Positions 26,141-34,837 are shown, counted from the stretch's first letter. The stretch: 64,000 bases of DNA from Sunxiuqinia elliptica (GCF_900113005.1 NZ_FONW01000002.1:682001-746000); one strand, 5' to 3'. Notes: generated by a model from the sequence alone, not told the origin. Numbers and translations are program-made.

Positions 26141-27994
26141 TTATTTTTTTATTGCCTTTAAAATTCTTTCTTCTTTAATTAAAACATCTTTCATGAGTAA
26201 TTGATAAGGAAACTGCTTGTGTTTTGATTCTCGAAATCCATCAAGAATGTTTACGAGAGAAGCAGCTGTTATTAATGAAAGGTTTATTTCAAATTCTAAG
26301 TCACAGTCATTTACAAAATCATCGCTAAAGTCAGGAGCAACAAGAAGTGATTTTACAACATTTAAACCTTCTTTTTTTGCTAAATCAACGTATGACTTTA
26401 TCTGTCTGGAAACGGAACTGAATTTATTATATCCACTTTCTTTTACTGTTTTACATTCGATTATTATTATGTTGTTATTGCCTAGGTTTAGTACAAGATC
26501 GATTTTGTTCTTTGCAGTGTTTAGTTTTTTCTTTAAAGATTCATCAACATTAAACCCTAGCTGTTCAAAGATCTTCTGAGTGAGGCACTCAAACTTTAAT
26601 CCTAGCTCACTTTCTTTAATAACAATGCCATTTTCTTTTAATAGATTCAAGTTTCGAAAACCAATTGCGACATAGTTTTCAATTAGTAGGTTTTCTGAAT
26701 CTTTGTAGGCATCTAAGATGTTAAGAACTAAATCACCTCTAGATTTCAATTCTTTAGCCGTAATGAAGGTTTTAAGGTCTTCAGTCGGTAGAATGTCGAG
26801 AATGTCACGCGGTTTAATGTTAAAATCTAAAAGAGTACTGCTATTCAAAACTGTCTCGTCAGGCATCTCAAATTCATTTAGCACTAAATTTCTAAAAGAC
26901 TTTAATTCATCATTTATCTCAATAAGTAGTTTTTCGTAACCTTCAACTGAAATGCCGACTTTTTCATCAAGTTCAATTTCATTGAAATGGGCAACAATGT
27001 TATCAATCTTTTCTTCGAGTGTACCTCCTTTTAAAGTGTTTGCAATTTTCAACCTTTTACACCAAATATCAGTAACCGCTTTTTTTCTATCGGTTAAGTT
27101 CGTTCCATCTTTGTGCATACTGCTTTTAAGCAGATTTGAAAATGAAATACCCTCTTTTATAATTTGTTTGATTTTTGATTCATAATCAAGTTCTTTAACA
27201 TCAATGTTATGTTTGCGACAGATGAGATTTATTTGTGATTCTTTTAAGGTCTTAAGCACTCGTCGGAAGTATTTGTCTGCAATTTGTTTTTTTCTGACTT
27301 TTCGCAAAACACGAACAACTTCATCTGCTACATAAATCAGATTGTTCTTTTTCGAGAAAAATATTACTCCAATATTTTTAAGGAATGTTGTTACAGTGTC
27401 AATATCTGATTTTTCAGGTGGAATGATTAGGTAGTTGATTAGTTTTACTTCTTCTTGTGATAGTTCTAGTTGATTTGTTAGTGTGAGCAAAATTGATAAT
27501 TCATCATCCGTGATTTTTGAATCCCGGTTGTTTTCAGAATCATTGTTATAGGCCGTTTCTACACATGCTTTATAGATGAGATAGTCACGTTTCCTCAATT
27601 CGCTAATTTCAGATTTGTCAGATTCAAGTTGTGCTTTTAGTTCTTTTGTTTTCCTTCTTATTTTTACCAATTCTCTTTCGTAGAGCCTAGCGAACCAATC
27701 TTGTTTTAAGATGTTGTTTCCGTCCTTTATAATTATATCAATTAAAATGTCTAGTTGCGAGGTTGTATTTACAAACTCCGCTTTAATGGTTTCTGCAAAT
27801 TCATCTTTTATTAGGTCGAAAACCTTGGCGATGTTAATACTGTCAACGCTTTTTAGATTATTACTGCTTTCAGAAAGAATCTTATCGATTTCTTTACTGT
27901 TTTTGGGATTGGAGGATTTGATGTTGTCAATAATTTTTAAAAAAGAATTTTTTTCAAGAGAATTAACATTGTCAAGGACTTTTTCAAGTTTCAT
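26141..27994 (-). CDS. 617-residue protein with C-terminal PD-(D/E)XK nuclease domain
   Basis: The first 450 residues are helical and charged, including a coiled-coil stretch (about 110-150), and match nothing I know. The C-terminal 150 residues look like a Mrr/RecB-type endonuclease core: Glu469 in LGLKFECLTQ, Asp499 in KIDLVLN, and Glu513-x-Lys515 in IIIIECKT, with the usual spacing between Asp and the ExK. The gene is strikingly AT-rich next to uvrB and the ECF genes, which suggests transfer. There is no methyltransferase, helicase or integrase beside it. A stand-alone defence nuclease or DNA-repair factor are both possible. Confidence 0.8.
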   Translation of the reverse strand: MKLEKVLDNVNSLEKNSFLKIIDNIKSSNPKNSKEIDKILSESSNNLKSVDSINIAKVFDLIKDEFAETIKAEFVNTTSQLDILIDIIIKDGNNILKQDWFARLYERELVKIRRKTKELKAQLESDKSEISELRKRDYLIYKACVETAYNNDSENNRDSKITDDELSILLTLTNQLELSQEEVKLINYLIIPPEKSDIDTVTTFLKNIGVIFFSKKNNLIYVADEVVRVLRKVRKKQIADKYFRRVLKTLKESQINLICRKHNIDVKELDYESKIKQIIKEGISFSNLLKSSMHKDGTNLTDRKKAVTDIWCKRLKIANTLKGGTLEEKIDNIVAHFNEIELDEKVGISVEGYEKLLIEINDELKSFRNLVLNEFEMPDETVLNSSTLLDFNIKPRDILDILPTEDLKTFITAKELKSRGDLVLNILDAYKDSENLLIENYVAIGFRNLNLLKENGIVIKESELGLKFECLTQKIFEQLGFNVDESLKKKLNTAKNKIDLVLNLGNNNIIIIECKTVKESGYNKFSSVSRQIKSYVDLAKKEGLNVVKSLLVAPDFSDDFVNDCDLEFEINLSLITAASLVNILDGFRESKHKQFPYQLLMKDVLIKEERILKAIKK

Positions 27995-28206
27995 AGTTGC
28001 AGGTTTTTTGTTAGTATTTTACTCTTCAATGATGAAGAGCTTTTGTCGTTTTCAGATTTGCAATTTCTGGTAATAACCTAAGAGATGTTTTTGCTCCCAT
28101 CACCTCGTCTCCTCTTTATTTTCCTAAACAAACAGCAATTTACCAAAACAAAATGATAAATTGGATTATGTTTTTTATGCTATAGAGCGTGTTGGCTTTG
28201 GGTCCT

Positions 28207-28365
28207 TCCTGCGGAAGGTTTAGCTGTCCTGTAACCCTTTTTGATTGTCCTGTAGGTTTTTTTCTGATCCTGTGCCCTTTTTTGTCGTCCTGCAAGCTTT
28301 TTTTGTAATCCTGCAGGGTTTTTTCGGGCCCTGCAGTCAGATTTTGTAATCCTGCGTAGCAGGGA
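28207..28365. repeat. Eight-unit 20-21-bp imperfect tandem repeat
   Basis: Units start with TCCTG (one with CCCTG) at 28207, 28227, 28248, 28268, 28288, 28309, 28329 and 28350, each followed by a variable pentamer and a run of T. The reverse strand has an open frame giving lysine-rich 7-residue repeats across much of it, but no credible start. It fills the gap between the nuclease gene (upstream end 27994) and the ECF operon. Confidence 0.85.
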
Positions 28366-28482
28366 AGGGGACAAGGCCGCAGGGAGGCTAAAAGAACAAC
28401 AGGGCGCCCCTGCATACTTGCAGGACGCCTCTGAAGGGTGCAGGGACTTGATGTTTACTTGTTTCGTGGTGGGCGTTTGGCG

Positions 28483-29079
28483 CTATTCGGGTGTGATTTC
28501 CAGTTGGTTGTGGAGTTCTTTCAACTCCTTCAGCGTTTGGGTGTAGTTTTTATTAAAGCGGAAGCGTATCGTCAGCACAAACGCCAGGATAATGGAGAAC
28601 GTGATCAGGGCTGTAATAGCATGAAAAGAGTTGGTTAATAGCCAGGAGGTAAAAGGAATGCTAAACCCTAAAATGATGGCGCTGGCATAGATGAGAATTC
28701 CGTATCGGCTTTTGATGCGGATGTCCTTTTCAACTTCCCGGATGCGGTATTCCAGCCATTCTTTCACCGGGCTGTTGCGTGCGAATTTATTCATCGTTCG
28801 GGCTGAGCGCTCCCAAATCAGGTACGATACGCTTAAAATCAGAAGTGCCCCGAGGTCAATTAGTTTTAAGCCCAGGCTATCGTTGCCAACGGCCAGGTTG
28901 ATGATCAGGTAAAGGCTGACAGCATAAATAATGAGCCGAAGAATCCAACCGGGCTGGATGGTTTTCATCGCCTTTCGTGCAGATTTAACAACGAGCTCAT
29001 TCAGCTCAGCATCAGAATAAGGTTTGATCTTGGTGTCGACTTTCGATTGCCAGATGTCTTTTATATCAGTGGTTTTCAT
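28483..29079 (-). CDS. Membrane protein co-transcribed with ECF sigma factor
   Basis: This 198-residue protein has about 45 soluble N-terminal residues, four hydrophobic segments (two around 46-90, two around 127-170) and a charged C-terminal tail. It starts 18 bp after the sigma factor gene, the position normally taken by an anti-sigma factor or a sigma-controlled membrane partner. It lacks the zinc-binding motif of ZAS anti-sigma factors. I read it as a likely membrane-bound regulator of the sigma factor, on position alone. Confidence 0.7.
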   Translation of the reverse strand: MKTTDIKDIWQSKVDTKIKPYSDAELNELVVKSARKAMKTIQPGWILRLIIYAVSLYLIINLAVGNDSLGLKLIDLGALLILSVSYLIWERSARTMNKFARNSPVKEWLEYRIREVEKDIRIKSRYGILIYASAIILGFSIPFTSWLLTNSFHAITALITFSIILAFVLTIRFRFNKNYTQTLKELKELHNQLEITPE

Positions 29080-29097
29080 GTGTTTGGGATTTGAGGA

Positions 29098-29580
29098 TTA
29101 ACGGTTGAATTGTTTTTGTAGTTGGGTTTTTAAGCGGTGTATTTTCACGCCTACATGCGATGGGCTAATGCCAACAATGTCGGCAATCTGTTCGTAGCTA
29201 AATTCTTCGAGGTACAGAAGCATAATTGATTTGTCGATTTCATTTAACCGGGACAAGGCCGCGAGCAATTGCTGGTAGTTGGCATCTTCGTTGAACTCCG
29301 GTTGTTCAACCATGGAAAAATCGGGAAGTGACTCCTGAAAGGTCAGGTTGCAATCTTTCCTTATTTTAGAGATTGAGGTGTTGATGGCCACCGAGTAAAT
29401 CCACGAGGCGGGCTTGTTTTTGTTTTTTAGCGATGGAAAGGATCGCCATAATTGAAAGACCACTTCCTGAAAATTATCTTGCTTGTCCATGTCGGTTTTG
29501 AAATAGATTAAGTTCACCTTATGGATGATGCCTTGATAATCCGTTAGTACTTTCAAAAATTCATCGTGTACAGGGTTCAT
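29098..29580 (-). CDS. ECF-type RNA polymerase sigma factor
   Basis: At 160 residues this is a minimal sigma-70 factor with only regions 2 and 4. Region 2 includes FQEVVFQLWRSFPSL and the -10-recognition part ASWIYSVAINTSISKIRK. Region 4 includes LLYLEEFSYEQIADIVGIS and the helix-turn-helix SPSHVGVKIHRLKTQL. It heads a two-gene operon with a membrane protein. Such units in Bacteroidota answer envelope or surface signals. The regulon cannot be read. Confidence 0.93.
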   Translation of the reverse strand: MNPVHDEFLKVLTDYQGIIHKVNLIYFKTDMDKQDNFQEVVFQLWRSFPSLKNKNKPASWIYSVAINTSISKIRKDCNLTFQESLPDFSMVEQPEFNEDANYQQLLAALSRLNEIDKSIMLLYLEEFSYEQIADIVGISPSHVGVKIHRLKTQLQKQFNR

Positions 29581-29819
29581 AAGTTGTTTTGTTTTTCAAC
29601 ATAGTCGGAGCTGGGCGGCATTTATTACAAAATAGAAGAAAAAAGTTGAAGGACTTACTCCAGAGGATGGAAGCATGTAACTTTTTTGAGAGGGATGGGG
29701 TAATCTAAAAACAGGTGGGTATTCTCCACTTTTTCAACGATGCAAAGCAAACTGGTTAGAGATGGCTTTTGATTGGCTGCAAGGGCTGTTAAAACAACCA
29801 GTTTCCAATATATCAAAAA

Positions 29820-29826
29820 AAGAAAG
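29820..29826 (+). promoter_or_regulatory. Unusually good Shine-Dalgarno
   Basis: AAAGGAG lies 9 bases before the ATG at 29836. Such complete sites are uncommon in this phylum and in this window, and it fixes the start of the 104-residue gene. Confidence 0.6.
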
Positions 29827-29835
29827 GAGTAATTT

Positions 29836-30150
29836 ATGAAGTACCTCATGCGAGTGAAGTGGCCCACGGCTGCAAGTAGTAACGATTTTTTGAAAGACCC
29901 AAAGTTTGGTGAAAAGATGCAAGAAGCGCTTGCAGATGTGAAGGCTGAAGCGGCTTATTTTACGACACTCTGTGGAAACAGGGGGTGTTTTATCGTCGTG
30001 AATATGGACGACGCGTCGCAAATGCCAGCTATAGCTGAGCCATTTTTTATGTGGCTGAAGGCTGAGATTGATTTCTACCCGGTAATGACTCCGGAAGATC
30101 TCGGAAAGGCGGGGTCGTCGATTGAAAATGCGATTAAAAAGTGGGGATGA
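29836..30150 (+). CDS. Small ferredoxin-like-fold protein, DUF3303-like
   Basis: The 104-residue soluble protein begins MKYLMRVKWP and has a beta-alpha-beta pattern. Its later part, RGCFIVVNMDDASQMPAIAEPFF and then DFYPVMTPEDL, resembles small DUF3303/muconolactone-isomerase-like proteins that form dimeric alpha-beta barrels. The resemblance is by eye and no catalytic residue is recognised. It has a strong ribosome site and its own terminator at 30210, so it is a separate transcription unit. Confidence 0.65.
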   Translation: MKYLMRVKWPTAASSNDFLKDPKFGEKMQEALADVKAEAAYFTTLCGNRGCFIVVNMDDASQMPAIAEPFFMWLKAEIDFYPVMTPEDLGKAGSSIENAIKKWG

Positions 30151-30209
30151 TGATGCAGGCTGTTTAGCTGGTTTTTGACTTTGGATAGTCGCTGCGGTTC
30201 CCCATGGTG

Positions 30210-30243
30210 AAAAAGGACAACTGGTTTTAAAGTTGCCCTTTTT
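30210..30243 (+). terminator. Terminator after the DUF3303-like gene
   Basis: AAAAAGGACAACT and AGTTGCCCTTTTT pair across an 8-base loop with one mismatch, and the stem ends in T residues. It lies 60 bp after the stop codon. Confidence 0.8.
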
Positions 30244-30324
30244 GTTTGTGTGAAAACGGATTTTTTTTCGATGCTTTTTCCATTACCGAAAAAAATAAAC
30301 ACTTTTGACCAAATTTTGGGAAAT

Positions 30325-30711
30325 ATGGACCGACAAGCATTTTTAACGTTGACCACCAGTTCGCAATGGGTGTTGTTTCTGGGAATTGGTTTAATCATTT
30401 TTTCGTGGGTTGAGAAGAAACGGCTGATCCAGCAGTTTGGACAAGGAACTTTTGTTGCTTTGGGGCTGTTTGCGCTGTGGGTAATTTTGTCGGATCAAAT
30501 TGTGGTGCCGGAAAATATTTCAGTAAAGACGGTGCCGGTGGAGGCTAAGGCGCTCACCTATTTTACGGGAGTGGTGGCTGCCGGAGCAATCGCTGTTGTG
30601 GCCTTTATCCTCGGGAAATTGGAATCGAGCTGGGCCAAAGTTTCCAATATGATTCTGCTTGCTGTGGCAATCGCCTTGTTCTTTATGGTGTATACGATTC
30701 AGCAAATGTAA
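30325..30711 (+). CDS. Small polytopic membrane protein of unknown function
   Basis: I favour the ATG at 30325 (MDRQAFLTLTTSSQ), giving 128 residues. The frame is open back to a GTG at 30250, but those 25 residues overlap the likely promoter region just after a terminator. Four hydrophobic segments are visible (about 13-28, 42-58, 80-98 and 106-124) with short loops. No motif or family is recognised. It is followed directly by a heptameric repeat array. Confidence 0.6.
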   Translation: MDRQAFLTLTTSSQWVLFLGIGLIIFSWVEKKRLIQQFGQGTFVALGLFALWVILSDQIVVPENISVKTVPVEAKALTYFTGVVAAGAIAVVAFILGKLESSWAKVSNMILLAVAIALFFMVYTIQQM

Positions 30712-30727
30712 AGGAGGGAGAACGGAG

Positions 30728-30769
30728 AGTGGACGGTGATCAGTGGTGTGTGATCAGTGGACGGTGGTG
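30728..30769. repeat. Heptameric intergenic array, GTG type
   Basis: Six in-phase units (AGTGGAC, GGTGATC, AGTGGTG, TGTGATC, AGTGGAC, GGTGGTG) form the left border of a palindromic non-coding block. Confidence 0.88.
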
Positions 30770-30780
30770 AGATATCAAGT

Positions 30781-31149
30781 CCCCAACTTCTCCGATAGGA
30801 GAAAGGATTGGCCTACAAGGGTTTTGATTCAGAAAACAAGGGGAGACATGGTGAGGGATCTGGGTAAGAAACTCTGTTTGACAATCCCGGTTATCCGATT
30901 GTGATCGGAGGATCGGGAGAGGAGTTGAGTTTCTCGGCATGGCTGACCCGTAGTTTTCTATTAAAAGGCTGGTCAGCCTTGATTCTTTTGGTTCCTTTTC
31001 TCATCCAAGGAGAAAAGGAATTGTCATTAAAAAACTTGGCGCATGCTTGCCTAAGCGCTATTCTACAACTTCACAGTTACACCAGTAATCATTTTTACCT
31101 TAATATCCTCAATGCGTTGCCTCGAGCTGATGCTTTTGCCCCGTTGGGG
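30781..31149. repeat. 369-bp palindrome-rich non-coding element
   Basis: The block starts with CCCCAAC and ends with its complement GTTGGGG. Inside are a nested hairpin at 30867-30934 (AGAAACTC/GAGTTTCT outside, TCCCG/CGGGA in the middle, TCCGAT/ATCGGA inside), a 7-bp hairpin at 30965-30980 (AAGGCTG/CAGCCTT) and an 11-bp hairpin at 30992-31020 (TTCCTTTTCTC/GAGAAAAGGAA). No convincing frame runs through it. It is bracketed by same-orientation GTG-type heptamer arrays. It may be a MITE-like or REP-like element, or it may encode a structured RNA. Confidence 0.6.
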
Positions 31150-31157
31150 CGTGAAGA

Positions 31158-31199
31158 AGTGGTCGGTGTTCTGTGGTCAGTGGTAGGTGGACGGTGATC
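31158..31199. repeat. Heptameric intergenic array, GTG type
   Basis: Six in-phase units (AGTGGTC, GGTGTTC, TGTGGTC, AGTGGTA, GGTGGAC, GGTGATC) form the right border of the palindromic block. Confidence 0.88.
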
Positions 31200-31215
31200 A
31201 GTTTTGGGGATGAAA

Positions 31216-31244
31216 AAAGGCCATTCCAACTCGGAACGGCCTTT
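31216..31244 (-). terminator. Terminator of the aminotransferase gene
   Basis: AAAGGCCATTCC and GGAACGGCCTTT pair around a short loop. On the minus strand the stem is followed by T residues. It lies 22 bp beyond the stop codon. Confidence 0.85.
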
Positions 31245-31265
31245 CGTTATTGCGTAGCTTTTTAG

Positions 31266-32558
31266 CTATTGTGCTGCATCTTTACAGGCATTGTAAATAC
31301 CTTCAAACAATTCTTTTACATCGGAAGCGGCTACGGCCGAGAAGGCTACCCGAAGCACATTGTTCAGGTTAATCAGTCCAATGCTGTACTTTTCAATCAG
31401 GATTTGACGAACCTGTTCGCCATCCAGGCCTTCAGCCAACTGTACACACATGAAGTAGCCCGAGTTGTAGGGCAGGGCCGTGAAGTATTGTTGGTACTTG
31501 TCGTCTTTCAAAACTTCTTTTACCGCTTGGTAGCGGGTATTCATAATCTCGAACTTGGCCTCCTTTTGTGCGTGGTAAGCTTCGTTTTCGAAGGCACTCA
31601 AAAGCAGTGACTGCGAAACGTTGGCTGCGTTGGAAATGTTTCCACGAACGGCTCCACCGGTTTTGGCTTCCAGGGCTCCGTACAATTCAGCATCGCCACC
31701 TTTCACTCCGTAAGTCATAAAACCAACACGGAATCCCCACACATAATCTTCTTTGGTTGGTCCGTCAATTTTCAGGGCCAATACGTTTTCGTGCAGGTCG
31801 CTCAATGGGGCAAAAATACTTTCCGGTTCAATCCCTTCTTCGTAAACCAGACCGAAATAGGCATCGTCGGAGAAAACCACGATTTTATTGCCAGCTTCTG
31901 CCGATTCTTTAATAATGCCAACAATGGCTTTAATTTCTGCTTGAGTTGGGGTGTATCCTGTTGGGTTGTTTGGGAAGTTCAGAATTAAAATCTTCTTGCC
32001 AATGCCGCCTTCAGCCAATTTTGCACGGAAAGCTTCCAAGTCAAAGCCACCATCTTTAAACAGGTTAAACTTGCTTAGCTGAGCTCCATAAGCATGCGTC
32101 AGAATCAGGTTGTAGTTGCCCCAGAACAGGTCGGGAACAATGACTTGGTCGCCTTCATCAACAAACAGGTAGCCAGCCATGCTCACCCCGTGGGTTAGCG
32201 CATTGGTCACTACCGGAAGGCTTAATGTTTTTCCTTGCAATGAAGGGTTTTTTTCAAAAATCATGCTTTGCCACTTCGCCCGGATGTCGGGACGGCCAAA
32301 GCTGGGTGCATATGGGAATACCAACGATGGATCGAGTTTGATATTAGATTCAATGCTTTCCAAACGCATGGGGCTGCCATTGTCTTCGACCGCGGCTCCA
32401 ATGGTCGCATTAATCCGGGTGCCTTTTGCATCGGCTGTCTGTCCCAGGATTCCCTTTTTAGGGAAGAAAATGTTTTTCCCTTTAGCTGATAAAAGGTCGT
32501 AAATGACTGGGTTTTTAGCTTGAATAATCTTGTTTAATTCCTCGGCTTGTGGATTCAT
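31266..32558 (-). CDS. Class I/II PLP-dependent aminotransferase
   Basis: The 430-residue enzyme has the fold type I pattern: the pyridine-stacking region near SMAGYLFVDEGD, the conserved NFPNNPTGYTP (about 194-204), the cofactor-binding Asp in FSDDAYFGL (about 231), and the Schiff-base lysine Lys269, eight residues before the Arg of WGFRVGF as in aspartate aminotransferases. The active-site context is unusual: TKEDYVWGFR replaces the SKxxxxPGxR form. The amino acid substrate is not clear. It is transcribed alone and ends at a good terminator. Confidence 0.9.
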   Translation of the reverse strand: MNPQAEELNKIIQAKNPVIYDLLSAKGKNIFFPKKGILGQTADAKGTRINATIGAAVEDNGSPMRLESIESNIKLDPSLVFPYAPSFGRPDIRAKWQSMIFEKNPSLQGKTLSLPVVTNALTHGVSMAGYLFVDEGDQVIVPDLFWGNYNLILTHAYGAQLSKFNLFKDGGFDLEAFRAKLAEGGIGKKILILNFPNNPTGYTPTQAEIKAIVGIIKESAEAGNKIVVFSDDAYFGLVYEEGIEPESIFAPLSDLHENVLALKIDGPTKEDYVWGFRVGFMTYGVKGGDAELYGALEAKTGGAVRGNISNAANVSQSLLLSAFENEAYHAQKEAKFEIMNTRYQAVKEVLKDDKYQQYFTALPYNSGYFMCVQLAEGLDGEQVRQILIEKYSIGLINLNNVLRVAFSAVAASDVKELFEGIYNACKDAAQ

Positions 32559-32741
32559 ATTTAAGTATTTTACTGTTGTTTAGAGTTTCCCCTGATCTAA
32601 GTCCGGATAAAACGCCTGCAATTTAATTAAAAAACTTTATCGAATGGCTTTTTTCTTTCATATTGAAATTGAAAAACACAATTTTTTCACAAATTGTAAA
32701 AAAATGACCCGTTTTTTGTAGAATCAGCTTTCGATTTGAAA

Positions 32742-33125
32742 CTACTTTAACAAATCTTCGTCACGAATGATCATGAGAATGGACGAATGGGGCAGAATAA
32801 TGTATTTTTCTTTGTTGAATTCGATTTCAAAACCACTTTTGGCCAGGTAAATGGCCAGGTCCCCAACATTGGCCTGTAGTGGAACATATTTCACTTCATC
32901 TTTTTGTTCTTTCCAAGGTTCGTTATCATCGGTCATTGCAGGAATGGGATAGCCCGGTCCAACCTTAACAATATACCCACTTTGTGTTTTTTCATTTTCC
33001 TGAACGGTTGGAGGCAGGTAAAGCCCCGATTTCGTTTTGGTTTGTGGGCTTTTTGGCTTGACCAATACCCGGTCTCCAACCATGATAAATTTTGCGAGAT
33101 CCTTTTCTTCGATTATGAGTGACAT
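32742..33125 (-). CDS. GroES-like co-chaperonin family protein
   Basis: At 127 residues this is longer than true GroES (about 95). It keeps the family pattern: VGDRVLVKPKSPQTKTKSGLYLPP at the start, a mobile loop region, GYIVKVGPGYPIP, and the end HSSILMII. No groEL is next to it. In Bacteroidota such stand-alone proteins occur beside the normal groES-groEL operon. Its partner is unknown, and I would not assume that it caps GroEL. It lies between the aminotransferase and a sensor kinase on the same strand. Confidence 0.85.
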   Translation of the reverse strand: MSLIIEEKDLAKFIMVGDRVLVKPKSPQTKTKSGLYLPPTVQENEKTQSGYIVKVGPGYPIPAMTDDNEPWKEQKDEVKYVPLQANVGDLAIYLAKSGFEIEFNKEKYIILPHSSILMIIRDEDLLK

Positions 33126-33251
33126 GACTGAATATTTTTTGCTGCAAAGATAAAACTTATCCCTGTAGTGTGGAATGGAAATCGGAAGTAGATGTTGGAT
33201 CTTTGAAGGCTAAGCAGAATCGAATGATTGACTGTGGGGTAAGCACTTTGT

Positions 33252-34565
33252 TTAGTCAACCAGCGGCAGGGTGAACCTGACTTTGGTGCCTTTGTCAGGG
33301 GCGCTTTCAATAACAATTTCTCCCTCGTTTTTGTGGACAAACTCTTTGGTCAGAATCAGGCCAATCCCAGACCCGGGTTCTTGCATGGTTCCGGGGTTTG
33401 AAAAAGATAGCGATGAGTTAAAGCGAAGCAGTGAGGCATCATTCATTCCCACGCCTTTATCGCTAACGCTGATTTGCATTTTGTCGTCTTTCTCTTTGGC
33501 CGAGATCCGGATTTCACCGCCAGAATGAGAGAACTTGATGGCATTGGAAACCAGGTTTCTTAAAATGGCACTGGCCATGTGGTAGTCGGCATAAATTTCA
33601 GAATTGCTTCTCATCTTCAGAAAAACCGAGAGTTTCTTTTCTTCAATCAATGGGTTGAAGAGTTCAATAACTTCGCGGTAAATCTTTTCAAGCTTGAAGG
33701 CAACCGGTGCATATGGAATATGGTCCATCTGTACTGTTGACCACTTGAGCAAGTCGTGCAGAAGTTTGTAGTTGTTTTTGGAAACACCGGCCATGTGCTT
33801 AATCAGCTTTTGCTTGTCTGCGTTGGAGAGTTCGTCGTATTGATCATTCAGCAAAGACGAAATTGCCATGAAGCTGCCAATGTGGTCGCTCAAGTCATGC
33901 GAAATAATAGACAGAAATTTCTCGCGGTTGACTGCCAGATTTTTATAGCGCTCCTGGCTGGTACGTAGCGAGATCGACATTTTTTCGAGCCGGCCGTAGA
34001 GCAATTCAAAAATAAACTCGTTGGCAAAGGCAATGGTGGCAATAAATAGAAATACAATGGAAAGCCTGAAAAGCATGGACTCGCTGTAATTGGGGCACCA
34101 GCTAGCCTCGTTGAAGGTCGCGTAAATCACCGTGTTGATGATGAAGAAGGCTAGCAAGGCCATAAATCCACGTTCTTTTCCCAGAATCAGAATAACAGGC
34201 AGAGGCAGCATGAGGGCAAAAGCAATCCCGGATCGGTTACTTCCGCCAGTCAGGAAAAAGAACGAGCTGATGATGAAAATGATGCCAACAAAAAGAATGG
34301 AGGCCGTCAGCAGCTTTTTTTTCTTCCGCAACAGCCAAAAGGTAAACGCAGCCACCACCAGGCATGCTGTGTTAAAAAGGGCTGTGCCAAAGTCATTTTT
34401 ATAGATATTCATTCCGATGAATACTCCGATAGCGGCAAAAAAAAGGAAAAAGAAAAGATTCAGGAGAATGCTTTTCTTTTTTTCTTCCAAGCGCTCGAAT
34501 GAGGTATTATCCGCATTGAAAAGAAATCGTTTTAAATAATAGTTTATCAGTTCGCTCACGACCAA
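33252..34565 (-). CDS. Membrane sensor histidine kinase
   Basis: The N-terminal 190 residues have about six hydrophobic segments and no large extracytoplasmic domain, so the signal is probably sensed within or at the membrane. The dimerisation domain has the phospho-acceptor His223 in FLSIISHDLSDHIG. The ATPase domain has the N-box NLVSNAIKFSHSGG, a DKGVGMND G1 box, and GSGIGLILTKEFV. The total is 437 residues. No response regulator gene is adjacent, so this is an orphan kinase. Confidence 0.92.
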   Translation of the reverse strand: MVVSELINYYLKRFLFNADNTSFERLEEKKKSILLNLFFFLFFAAIGVFIGMNIYKNDFGTALFNTACLVVAAFTFWLLRKKKKLLTASILFVGIIFIISSFFFLTGGSNRSGIAFALMLPLPVILILGKERGFMALLAFFIINTVIYATFNEASWCPNYSESMLFRLSIVFLFIATIAFANEFIFELLYGRLEKMSISLRTSQERYKNLAVNREKFLSIISHDLSDHIGSFMAISSLLNDQYDELSNADKQKLIKHMAGVSKNNYKLLHDLLKWSTVQMDHIPYAPVAFKLEKIYREVIELFNPLIEEKKLSVFLKMRSNSEIYADYHMASAILRNLVSNAIKFSHSGGEIRISAKEKDDKMQISVSDKGVGMNDASLLRFNSSLSFSNPGTMQEPGSGIGLILTKEFVHKNEGEIVIESAPDKGTKVRFTLPLVD

Positions 34566-34778
34566 TTATTATTTCGTACTAAAATAGCCAATTCAAAGAA
34601 CTAATGCACTACCTGTTGTGCAGAAGTTGCTTGTTCCTGTAAATTGAGTCGGTAAAATATGGTTTCGAGTAGTTCAATTGGTGTTTTTGAGGATGAACTA
34701 GCGAAGAAGTGAACTGGTTCTGTCAAGATTAAGCTGAAAGCAACAAGCTGCATTAATGCCCGAGCTACCAATAAGCAA
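34566..34778. other. Gap between kinase and map terminator
   Basis: I see no gene here. A 62-codon open frame on the minus strand (34601-34789) runs out of the map terminator and has no family or composition support. Confidence 0.5.
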
Positions 34779-34816
34779 AAGCCAGCCAACGGAACTCATT
34801 GTCCAATGGCTGGCTT
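34779..34816 (-). terminator. Terminator of map
   Basis: AAGCCAGCCA and TGGCTGGCTT form a perfect 10-bp stem with an 18-base loop. The minus-strand tail is TTTTGCTT. It lies 22 bp beyond the map stop. Confidence 0.75.
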
Positions 34817-34837
34817 GTAATCTTTTTATTCCTGGGC

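Noticed and set aside
28207-28365. Possible CRISPR array
   Set aside because: Units are 20-21 bp head to tail without unique spacers of constant length, and no cas gene is present. The heptamer arrays fail for the same reason.
28140-28415. 91-codon minus-strand frame with lysine-rich repeats
   Set aside because: It arises from the TCCTG/T-run repeat array and has no start signal or family. I treat it as non-coding.
34601-34789. 62-codon minus-strand frame between the kinase and map
   Set aside because: It begins inside the map terminator hairpin and has no recognisable feature.
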